From: BMS3ABIN04 sp964553325
Lineage (GTDB): Bacteria; Bacteroidota; Ignavibacteria; Ignavibacteriales; Melioribacteraceae
Length of the DNA: 64,000 nucleotides
Assembly (NCBI GenBank): GCA_964553325.1
Contig: CAZKKI010000023.1
Span: 5,212-69,211, forward strand
Direction: 5' to 3'
Positions 57,342-64,000 of this stretch are shown here, in pieces. The position numbers and the translations under genes were made by a program. Under the pieces are notes generated by a model. That model was not told the origin of the DNA. It ran no database searches and saw nothing but the letters and a program-made list of their open reading frames with translations. The number at the start of each line of letters is the position of its first letter. Position 1 is the stretch's first letter.

Positions 57342-57653
57342 CTATTCTTTTCCGCAAGGTGGTGGTGGACATGGGTCGGCGGTTTGTAAAGCTTTTCCCA
57401 CCATTTTGCCCCGGGCGTTATATGCAACTAAAATTGAAATTCGTTTCCCTTTATCATCCGCACCTTGAACAACACCCAAACGGACAACCGATTTTTTTGA
57501 AAGCAACTCCATAACTTGCTTTGCGTCGAACGTTTCGATCGGTGCATGTGCTTTAAATCGTTTGCCTTTTTGTTTAAGATTTTTGGTGTATTTAATAAAA
57601 TCGGCTTTCCCGATTTTGTGATTATGGGGTTCCGAAAAGATTGATTTTTTCAT
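57342..57653 (-). CDS. small protein with a CPPPPC tail
   Basis: A 103-residue basic protein starting at ATG 57653. GGAG lies 5 bases upstream, which favours this over an ATG 13 codons earlier. No signal peptide. The centre (FDAKQVMELLSKKSVVRLGVVQGADDKGKRISILVAY) and the terminal CPPPPCGKE resemble a recurring Bacteroidota hypothetical family of 100-150 residues ending in a CPP-type pair of cysteines, which I have seen beside multi-helix membrane proteins, but the function is unknown. The cysteine pair could bind metal or a redox partner. Confidence 0.65.
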   Translation of the reverse strand: MKKSIFSEPHNHKIGKADFIKYTKNLKQKGKRFKAHAPIETFDAKQVMELLSKKSVVRLGVVQGADDKGKRISILVAYNARGKMVGKALQTADPCPPPPCGKE

Positions 57654-57658
57654 TTTCG

Positions 57659-57662
57659 CTCC
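57659..57662 (-). promoter_or_regulatory. ribosome-binding site deciding the small protein start
   Basis: GGAG on the minus strand, 5 bases before ATG 57653. It favours this over the in-frame ATG 13 codons upstream. Confidence 0.55.
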
Positions 57663-57816
57663 ATTTGTTTTAATCGACAATTTAATATGCAATAATTTTA
57701 CAAAAGTATAAAGGATTCTTCCGTATTGAAAAATTATAGTTTTAATAATTGACTTTCGGAATTTATGTTTGGATATTTATCCTTGTTACCGCCCGTACGT
57801 ACCGGTTTACTTATTC

Positions 57817-57849
57817 TTTTGCTTTTATTTGGCTCTGTAGGTATATTTG
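57817..57849 (+). promoter_or_regulatory. Bacteroidota-type promoter of asnS
   Basis: TTTTG at 57817-57821, 20 bases, TATATTTG at 57842-57849: an exact match to both elements of the TTTG-N19-21-TAnnTTTG pattern. Transcription would begin near 57856, with a leader of about 25 bases before ATG 57883, and it excludes a start at 57847. Confidence 0.6.
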
Positions 57850-57882
57850 AACTTAATTTTTTCATTAAGAATTGCGGGAAAT

Positions 57883-59181
57883 ATGAAACCAGAAGTTTAT
57901 ATTAACGAACTCTCCGAACATGTTGGCGAAACAGTTACCCTTAAAGGTTGGTTGTATAATAAACGCTCGAGCGGTAAAGTTAAATTTTTAATTTTAAGAG
58001 ACGGTACGGGTTACTTGCAGTGTGTGGTTTTCAAAGGTAACGTAACGGAAGAAACATTCGAACTTGCGGATAAAATTTCACAAGAAACATCGTTCGAAGT
58101 TACAGGGAAAGTAAAAGAAGAACCGAGGGCAATCGGCGGTTATGAATTGGACGTAACCGGTTTGAAAGTTATCGGTTGGGCGCATAACTACCCGATTACC
58201 CCGAAAGAACACGGAATTGAGTTTTTAATCGATCACCGCCATTTGTGGGTTCGTTCCAAAAAACAAGTGGCAATATTGAAAATAAGGCATAGAATAATTA
58301 AAGCCATTAGGGATTTTTTTGACGAACGGGGATTTACATTGTTCGATCCTCCGATAATTACACCGAACGCGAGTGAAGGAACTTCAACATTATTCGAAAT
58401 GGATTATTTCGATTTGGGAAAAGCATATCTCACTCAATCAGGCCAACTTTATGCCGAAGCCGGTGCAATGGCGCTTAGCAAGGTTTATACATTCGGTCCC
58501 ACTTTCCGTGCCGAAAAATCGAAGACAAGAAGACATTTAACCGAATTCTGGATGGTTGAACCGGAAATGGCTTTTTACGATCTTAACGACGATATGGATT
58601 TGGCGGAAGAGTTTTTAGAATACGTTGTTCAAACGGTTATTTCGGATAAAGCGGAAGAGCTTAAAATACTTGAGCGTGATTTGACATTCCTCGAAAAAGT
58701 AAAAAGGCCCTTCCCGCGCGTTTCGTATACGGAAGCGGTAGAAATTCTTAAAAAGAACGGCGTCGATTTTGAATGGGGAGACGACTTCGGAGCGCCCGAC
58801 GAAACTATTATTTCCGAGCAGTTCGATAAACCGGTGATGATTCACCGTTATCCGGCGGAAGTAAAAGCATTTTACATGAAACGTGATCCGGAAAACGAAA
58901 AACTTGCTTTGGCTGTGGATGTACTTGCACCGGAAGGATACGGGGAAATTATCGGCGGAAGTCAAAGGGAAGACGATTTCGATATTCTGCTGAAAAGAAT
59001 TAAGGAACATAATTTACCGCAAGAATATTTTGAATGGTATCTTGATTTGCGAAGATACGGTTCGGTTCCGCATTCGGGTTTCGGATTGGGATTGGAACGA
59101 ACCGTTGCATGGATTTGCGGTCTCGAACATATTCGGGAAACTATTCCTTTCCCGCGAATGATTTACAGAAATACACCTTAG
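57883..59181 (+). CDS. asnS: asparaginyl-tRNA synthetase
   Basis: A 432-residue class II synthetase charging tRNA-Asn. An N-terminal OB-fold anticodon-binding domain (TLKGWLYNKRSSGKVKFLILRDG) precedes the catalytic core, where motif 2 is FRAEKSKTRRHLTEFWMVEPE and motif 3 is GFGLGLERTVAWICGL. Length is normal. The presence of asnS means Asn-tRNA can be made directly without transamidation. ATG 57883 fits the promoter above. Confidence 0.94.
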   Translation: MKPEVYINELSEHVGETVTLKGWLYNKRSSGKVKFLILRDGTGYLQCVVFKGNVTEETFELADKISQETSFEVTGKVKEEPRAIGGYELDVTGLKVIGWAHNYPITPKEHGIEFLIDHRHLWVRSKKQVAILKIRHRIIKAIRDFFDERGFTLFDPPIITPNASEGTSTLFEMDYFDLGKAYLTQSGQLYAEAGAMALSKVYTFGPTFRAEKSKTRRHLTEFWMVEPEMAFYDLNDDMDLAEEFLEYVVQTVISDKAEELKILERDLTFLEKVKRPFPRVSYTEAVEILKKNGVDFEWGDDFGAPDETIISEQFDKPVMIHRYPAEVKAFYMKRDPENEKLALAVDVLAPEGYGEIIGGSQREDDFDILLKRIKEHNLPQEYFEWYLDLRRYGSVPHSGFGLGLERTVAWICGLEHIRETIPFPRMIYRNTP

Positions 59182-59225
59182 CGTAGAAACTAATAAACTA
59201 ATTTCTCAATTTTTTAGAAATTGCC

Positions 59226-60641
59226 ATGAAACATAAAATTCTTTCATTTTTTTTCGGCACCGTTGTTTTTTTTGTTTCGAATGTAACGGTATTTGCCCAA
59301 AAAGCCGCTGAACATGCGGTAGAAAACGGCGGAGCCGTGCATCATGCTTTACCTGAAACTTTTACGGTAATTCCTTTTATTGTTTTGTTACTGTTAATTG
59401 CCACCGGCCCGTTGTTTTTCCAACACTTTTGGGAACACCATTATCCTAAAATTGCAATGCTCCTTGGGTTGACGGTTGTAATTTATTATTTGGCGGTTAT
59501 GCACGATACACATTCGTTATTGCACACGTTAGCCGAATATTTGTCGTTTATTGCGCTTCTTTCTTCTTTGTTTGTTGCTTCGGGTGGAATTTTAATTAAA
59601 ATCGACAAAAAGTCAACCCCTATGCTGAACGTAATTATTTTATTGATAGGTTCGGTTATTGCAAATATTATTGGTACTACCGGTGCTTCGATGTTATTGA
59701 TAAGACCTTTTATAAAAATCAACAGAAACAGAATTAAACCCTATCATATTATTTTCTTCATTTTCTTGATTTCTAATATCGGCGGTGCTCTTACTCCCAT
59801 TGGCGATCCGCCTTTGTTTCTCGGGTTTTTACGGGGAGTGGATTTCTTCTGGTTTATCGAGCATATTTGGTACATGTGGTTACCGACGGTTCTTTTTCTA
59901 CTTGCTGTCTTTTTCATAATAGATTCGCGAAATAAAGGTGAAGAAAACGGTGAGGAAGATTTTACCGGCAAGATCGAATTCAAAGGCTTAAAAAATATCG
60001 GATACTTACTAATTATTTTAATTTCCGTATTTTTGGATCCGGCCGTAATGAGTTGGGTGCCGAGTCTTTCACCCTTACCGTTCGGAATAAGGGAAATCAT
60101 AATGTTTTCCGTTGTTTATATTTCTTATAAAACGGCGGATCGTGAAATTCTGAAAGCCAACGAATTCGATTTCGAACCGATAAAAGAAGTAGCGTATTTG
60201 TTTATCGGAATTTTTGCAACAATGATTCCGGCTCTACAACTTATAGCTCACGAAGCGAATGTTTTGGGAAATCAATTGGACGCCGGAATTTTTTACTGGG
60301 CAACCGGCTTACTATCGGGATTTTTGGATAACGCTCCCACTTACCTTAACTTCTTAAGTGCAGCAATGGGTAAGTTCGGATTGGATATTAATATTGCCGA
60401 ACATGTGAAAGATTTTGCGTTGAAGCACCCGTTATATCTGCAAGCGGTTTCCGTCGGTGCAGTTTACTTCGGGGCAATGTCTTATATTGGCAACGGTCCT
60501 AATTTTATGGTGAAATCGATTACCGAAAGAGCGGGTGTTAAAATGCCGAGCTTTTTCGCTTACATGATTAAATATTCCATTCCGATTTTAATCCCGACTT
60601 TTTTAATTATTTGGTTAATATTTTATTACGGAGCAGGATAA
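59226..60641 (+). CDS. nhaD: NhaD-type sodium:proton antiporter
   Basis: A 471-residue membrane protein with roughly twelve helices and an N-terminal signal-like segment (residues 8-24) followed by a His-rich loop (AEHAVENGGAVHHA). The ion-transporter-superfamily motifs NIIGTTGASMLLIRP and GGALTPIGDPPL mark it as NhaD/citrate-transporter type, and the second half ends with GNGPNFMVKSITERAG. It exports sodium in exchange for protons. Its stop overlaps the next start by one base. Confidence 0.87.
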   Translation: MKHKILSFFFGTVVFFVSNVTVFAQKAAEHAVENGGAVHHALPETFTVIPFIVLLLLIATGPLFFQHFWEHHYPKIAMLLGLTVVIYYLAVMHDTHSLLHTLAEYLSFIALLSSLFVASGGILIKIDKKSTPMLNVIILLIGSVIANIIGTTGASMLLIRPFIKINRNRIKPYHIIFFIFLISNIGGALTPIGDPPLFLGFLRGVDFFWFIEHIWYMWLPTVLFLLAVFFIIDSRNKGEENGEEDFTGKIEFKGLKNIGYLLIILISVFLDPAVMSWVPSLSPLPFGIREIIMFSVVYISYKTADREILKANEFDFEPIKEVAYLFIGIFATMIPALQLIAHEANVLGNQLDAGIFYWATGLLSGFLDNAPTYLNFLSAAMGKFGLDINIAEHVKDFALKHPLYLQAVSVGAVYFGAMSYIGNGPNFMVKSITERAGVKMPSFFAYMIKYSIPILIPTFLIIWLIFYYGAG

Positions 60642-61006
60642 TGAGAACTTTAAACGAAGTATTGGATTCCGGTTTACACGGACTTTATTACGGTAACAGA
60701 ATTTTATTACCTTTCAGAGCCGATATTCTGAAAGCGATAATCGAAAACGATATTATTACCGATTTCAGTTCCAATTCGGATGCGGCGGAATATAACGTGT
60801 TTGATGATTTTACCGAAATATATTTTTACAATTATAAAGATATCAGCGAGGACGTTACCGAATTTGAAACCATCAAATTAGTGGTGGTTGAATTCGGCGA
60901 CGATGTTTTCGATTTTAAAAATCATAGAAAAATTGCTCTACATGTAAAAGAGCATCACAAATTGGAAATAGAAGAATTAAACGACGATATTTTATTAATC
61001 GAATAA
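60641..61006 (+). CDS. small acidic protein of unknown function
   Basis: A 121-residue, Asp/Glu-rich soluble protein starting at ATG 60641, which overlaps the TAA of the antiporter gene (TAATG). A longer version from 60611 is unlikely. No family recognised. The core reads EIYFYNYKDISEDVTE, then IKLVVVEFGDDVFD. The tight overlap with the antiporter implies translational coupling, and the Nnr gene starts 15 bases later, so it belongs to the run 59226-62987. Confidence 0.6.
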   Translation: MRTLNEVLDSGLHGLYYGNRILLPFRADILKAIIENDIITDFSSNSDAAEYNVFDDFTEIYFYNYKDISEDVTEFETIKLVVVEFGDDVFDFKNHRKIALHVKEHHKLEIEELNDDILLIE

Positions 61007-61021
61007 TGAAAAGGTAAAACC

Positions 61022-62593
61022 ATGATTCCATTGTATTCGGCCGAACAAGTTAGGGAAGCCGATAATTATGCAATAAACCGGCTCGGAATACCGGGAATCG
61101 TATTGATGGAAAACGCTTCACGGAGTATCGTCGCAGCGATATTCGAACGCTTTCCGGATGTAGGATATTTCGACCATTTCGGAATCGTATGCGGAAAAGG
61201 TAATAACGGGGGAGACGGTTTTGCCGTTGCACGGCATTTAATCAATATGGGTTTTAATGTTTCGGTTATTAGCATCGGGAAAGAAAGGGAATTAAAAGGC
61301 GACGCACTTGTTAACTACCGTATTCTGAAAAAAATGAAAAATGAGGGTATAAAATTTAAATTTAAAGAATATTCCTCTCCGAAAGATTTGAATTTATTAA
61401 AAGATTGTACGTTTATCGTGGATGCAATTCTCGGAACCGGCGCGAAAGGGGAATTGAGAGAACCTTACCGGAGCATAATAAAGAAAATAAATTCGTTTAA
61501 CTCGATTAAAATCGCAATTGATTTACCGACCGGATTGGATTTAAGTAATTCCACTGCGGGCGAAATTTTCGAAAGCGATTTTACCGTTACACTTGCCGAA
61601 TTTAAAACCGGATTGTTCTACGGAAAAGGTTATAAATTTGCCGGCGATATAGTTAAAGGAGCAATTGGGATCGGACCGGAAGTTTTCGATAAGATGAAAA
61701 TTGATACGTATTTAATTGAACCGGAAGATGCTTTCGGCGGTTTGCCCGTAAAAGAAACTGATATTTACAAATATTCGGCGGGGAAAGTTTTGGTAATTGC
61801 CGGTTCGGGAAATTTGCCCGGTGCAGCAATTTTAACTACAAAAAGCGCAATGCGTATTGGAGCGGGAGCGGTTTATCTCGCATTCCCCGAGTCGATAAAA
61901 ATTCTAGCGCAACAAAAATTGGAATCGGAAATTACTTTACCTTATTCAGATGAAATGAAAGAATTTTTATCCGTTAAAAGTTTGAAAGATATTCATCACA
62001 AACTGAATTCCGTTGACGTTGCTGCTATTGGTCCCGGTTTGGGAAGAGCATCCGAAACGGCCGAAGCCGTTCGAAAAATTTTGATACATCATTCGAATAT
62101 CAACATGGTAATTGATGCGGATGCAATATTTGCATTGAATGAAAATTATAAAGATATTCCGTTGAAAAATCAGATTCTAACGCCGCATCACAAAGAATTT
62201 GCAGATTTGTTAGGCATATCTCAAAACGAACTGGAAAACGATTTGATCGATTACGGTAAAAAATTCACTCGGCAAACCGGTTCATTTTTGGTTTTGAAAG
62301 GCGCTCCCACAATGATATTTAATCCTGACGGTGAAGTTTTTATAAATAGCACGGGAAATCCCGGTATGGCGAAATTCGGTACGGGTGATGTTTTAACCGG
62401 TATGATTGCCGGATTATTGGCGCAAACAAAGGATATAGAAAATTCCGTTGTTACTGGTGTGTATCTTCACAGTTTGATTGCCGATTTGTTACTTGAAGAG
62501 GAAACGGAATTTTCGATTAATGCGGAAACAATATTAGAAAATATTCCGGAAGGAATAAAATTTTTAAGGAATTCATTTGTACAAGAAACTTAA
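61022..62593 (+). CDS. nnr: bifunctional NAD(P)H-hydrate epimerase / dehydratase
   Basis: A 523-residue metabolite-repair enzyme with two domains. The N-terminal YjeF epimerase (residues 1-215) has VLMENASRSIV and CGKGNNGGDGFAVARHL; the C-terminal ADP-dependent dehydratase (about 230-523) has AGSGNLPGAA, DADAIFAL and KFGTGDVLTGMIAGLLA. It repairs hydrated NADH/NADPH, which fits the transhydrogenase and the many dehydrogenases around. VanZ-like begins within its last 17 bases. Confidence 0.93.
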   Translation: MIPLYSAEQVREADNYAINRLGIPGIVLMENASRSIVAAIFERFPDVGYFDHFGIVCGKGNNGGDGFAVARHLINMGFNVSVISIGKERELKGDALVNYRILKKMKNEGIKFKFKEYSSPKDLNLLKDCTFIVDAILGTGAKGELREPYRSIIKKINSFNSIKIAIDLPTGLDLSNSTAGEIFESDFTVTLAEFKTGLFYGKGYKFAGDIVKGAIGIGPEVFDKMKIDTYLIEPEDAFGGLPVKETDIYKYSAGKVLVIAGSGNLPGAAILTTKSAMRIGAGAVYLAFPESIKILAQQKLESEITLPYSDEMKEFLSVKSLKDIHHKLNSVDVAAIGPGLGRASETAEAVRKILIHHSNINMVIDADAIFALNENYKDIPLKNQILTPHHKEFADLLGISQNELENDLIDYGKKFTRQTGSFLVLKGAPTMIFNPDGEVFINSTGNPGMAKFGTGDVLTGMIAGLLAQTKDIENSVVTGVYLHSLIADLLLEEETEFSINAETILENIPEGIKFLRNSFVQET

Positions 62594-62987
62594 AGAAAAC
62601 AGGGTAACGCTTTTATATATTCCGCTGTTTTTATATTGGATTGTTCTTTTTATCGCAACAACTATACCGGCGCCGGCTTTGCCCGAAATATTAGATTTCA
62701 GTGATAAAATAAAACATTTTATCGCATATTTGGGTTTTGCATTTTTACTTTCCCTAACGCTTCATTTTCAAGAAAAATATAAAAAATTTGCCCGGTATTT
62801 TTTCGTTTACGCCTTAGTTGTTGTTGCGGTTTATGGTGCAATCGATGAAATTCACCAAATCTTCGTCCCGAATAGAATGTGCGAGTTTTGGGATTGGGTG
62901 GCGGATGTTGCCGGAGGAGTGGTTGGAATTTCTTTATCCGTTGCATTTTTAAGGCGTTACGTACAGGTTAAAATTTTTCGGAGTTAA
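62577..62987 (+). CDS. VanZ-family membrane protein
   Basis: A 136-residue membrane protein with about four helices and the VanZ hallmarks DKIKHFIAYLGFAFLL and the EIHQIFVPNRMCEFWDWVAD segment. The start is TTG 62577 with AAGGA 6 bases upstream; it overlaps nnr by 17 bases. Function of most VanZ proteins is unknown. Confidence 0.82.
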   Translation: MYKKLKENRVTLLYIPLFLYWIVLFIATTIPAPALPEILDFSDKIKHFIAYLGFAFLLSLTLHFQEKYKKFARYFFVYALVVVAVYGAIDEIHQIFVPNRMCEFWDWVADVAGGVVGISLSVAFLRRYVQVKIFRS

Positions 62988-63030
62988 TCCATAAGGAACA
63001 ATCTGCAAGAATTTTTGTAAAAAAAATATA

Positions 63031-63060
63031 TTGTCGTTTGACAAATCAAAAATGATTTGT
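63031..63060 (+). promoter_or_regulatory. two overlapping palindromes upstream of the TonB gene
   Basis: TTGTC-N4-GACAA (63031-63044) overlaps ACAAATCA-AAAA-TGATTTGT (63041-63060), both perfect inverted repeats. The first has the 5-4-5 layout of Crp/Fnr boxes. They lie 49-78 bases before the GTG start, where an operator would act. Inferred. Confidence 0.4.
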
Positions 63061-63108
63061 TAAGTTACAACAAATTATTAGTAATACTTTAGGAATTAGG
63101 AGGAAAAA

Positions 63109-63759
63109 GTGGCTTTACCCAAAAATCCAAAAGTCGATTTGAAGCTTAAATATAGAAGAATGTTTGAAATCGGGCTTGTACTTTCGCTTTTGATTTTGAT
63201 TTTTGCATTTAAATATTTTCCCCGTGTGGAAGGTGAAAAAATGAAAATCGAGGCTCCGCAAGAATTAGTTGACGTTGAAGATATTGTTAATACCAAACAA
63301 GAAACGGCACCTCCACCACCACCGAAGCCGCCAATTCCAATCGAAGCTCCTTCCGACGAGGTTTTGGAAGATGTGGAATTGAGTGAAACAGAATTGGACG
63401 TAAACGAAGAGGTATCAGCTCCGCCTCCGCCGCCGGTCGAGGAAGAAGAAGTTGCACCTCAATTTTTCGTTGCCGTTGAGGAAATGCCGGAACCTATCGG
63501 TGGAATAGAAGCAATACAGAAGAGGATTATTTATCCCGAAATTGCAAAAAGAGCGGGCGTTCAAGGTAGGGTTTTCGTAAAAGCTTTCGTTGATGAAAAC
63601 GGAAACGTAATAAAAGCGGAAATAATAAAAGGTATTGGTGCCGGTTGCGACGAGGCGGCAATTAAAGCCGTTATGGCTACCAAATTCAAACCCGGTAGAC
63701 AAAGAGGTAAACCCGTTAAAGTTCAGGTTTCCATACCTATCTTGTTCAAATTGAAATAA
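63109..63759 (+). CDS. tonB: TonB energy transducer
   Basis: A 216-residue protein: short cytoplasmic N-terminus, one membrane helix (about residues 22-39, FEIGLVLSLLILIFAFKYF), an acidic and proline-rich periplasmic linker (APPPPPKPPIP, then APPPPPVEEEE), and the C-terminal TonB domain (YPEIAKRAGVQGRVFVKAFV ... VSIPILF). It conveys proton-motive force to outer-membrane receptors such as the one at 40001. GTG start with AGGAGG 5 bases upstream. ExbB/ExbD genes are not in the window. Confidence 0.93.
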   Translation: MALPKNPKVDLKLKYRRMFEIGLVLSLLILIFAFKYFPRVEGEKMKIEAPQELVDVEDIVNTKQETAPPPPPKPPIPIEAPSDEVLEDVELSETELDVNEEVSAPPPPPVEEEEVAPQFFVAVEEMPEPIGGIEAIQKRIIYPEIAKRAGVQGRVFVKAFVDENGNVIKAEIIKGIGAGCDEAAIKAVMATKFKPGRQRGKPVKVQVSIPILFKLK

Positions 63760-63766
63760 ACTTTTT

Positions 63767-63792
63767 AGCGCCTCAACCGAGGCGCTTTTTTT
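63767..63792 (+). terminator. rho-independent terminator after tonB
   Basis: AGCGCCTC (63767-63774), loop AACC, GAGGCGCT (63779-63786), then seven T. Strong and unambiguous. The remaining 208 bases to the window end show no gene. Confidence 0.92.
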
Positions 63793-64000
63793 GTCCTTTC
63801 GTTAACGTGAATGGATTCTAATTAAAACTGTCCGTTAATGTCCCCAAAAATTTTCCAAACAACTTATAAACCTTGTAATTTTCTTCGATTGAAGTATGAA
63901 CTATTAACTATTTAATTATACTGAAACATAAAAGTTAAAATATTGTATGATTAATTAATTGTCTTCCTCTCTAATTTATTACGTTAATTCACTTAATAAA

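Overview
The window is an AT-rich, densely packed bacterial chromosome segment. It looks like a free-living member of the Bacteroidota/Chlorobiota/Ignavibacteriota group, most likely Ignavibacteria. The pointers are a TonB-dependent receptor with a carboxypeptidase-regulatory N-domain next to a PorV/PorQ-like barrel and a large secreted protein with a type IX-like C-terminal tail; a Bacteroidota-type LptD; DUF4296 and rhomboid-tail proteins; and several upstream regions matching the Bacteroidota promoter pattern (TTTG, about 20 bp, TAnnTTTG). Many genes nevertheless have clear Shine-Dalgarno sequences. I saw no tRNA, rRNA, CRISPR array, insertion sequence, phage or plasmid gene.

Layout. 1-600: end of a rhomboid-type gene and a small lipoprotein. 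601-5057: recQ, divergent from an ABC ATPase/permease pair. 5148-9765: 3-hydroxyacyl-CoA dehydrogenase, acetate kinase, an atypical SDR and an FAD dehydrogenase. 9794-16280 (minus): mutS, DUF1684 lipoprotein, DAHP synthase, prephenate dehydrogenase and an NAD-dependent epimerase. 16493-20281: a very large intracellular GH13 protein. 20537-23394: three-subunit proton-translocating transhydrogenase, closed by a terminator. 23504-27450: GH20 hexosaminidase plus a sodium/solute symporter. 27452-28962 (minus): CrcB fluoride channel, DUF190 and PAP2 phosphatase. 29092-30015: DUF4097 repeat protein, followed by a probable gene remnant. 30326-35927: envelope cluster (Gfo/Idh oxidoreductase, LEA-type lipoprotein, ROK kinase, LptD, NYN protein). 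35953-39763: nitrilase, TPR lipoprotein, DUF58 protein and phosphohexomutase. 40001-47493: the TonB receptor / 1178-residue surface protein / PorV trio. 47557-49151: endonuclease III and an EamA transporter. 49374-55121: 2-oxoacid dehydrogenase operon (E3, LipB, fused E1, E2). 55286-57653: WG-repeat protein, Crp/Fnr regulator, and a minus-strand pair of uncharacterised genes. 57883-63759: AsnRS, NhaD-type antiporter, a small acidic protein, Nnr, VanZ-like and TonB.

Working together, the genes describe a heterotrophic Gram-negative cell. It ferments or oxidises acyl-CoA and 2-oxoacids, balances NADH/NADPH through the transhydrogenase, recycles amino sugars through GH20 plus symporter, and maintains an LPS-containing outer membrane with TonB-energised uptake. 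The least explained units are the TonB-receptor/surface-protein/PorV trio, the 7-helix protein paired with a Cys-tailed small protein (56688-57653), the GH13 giant with an altered fourth motif, and the degenerate ORF at 30047-30211.
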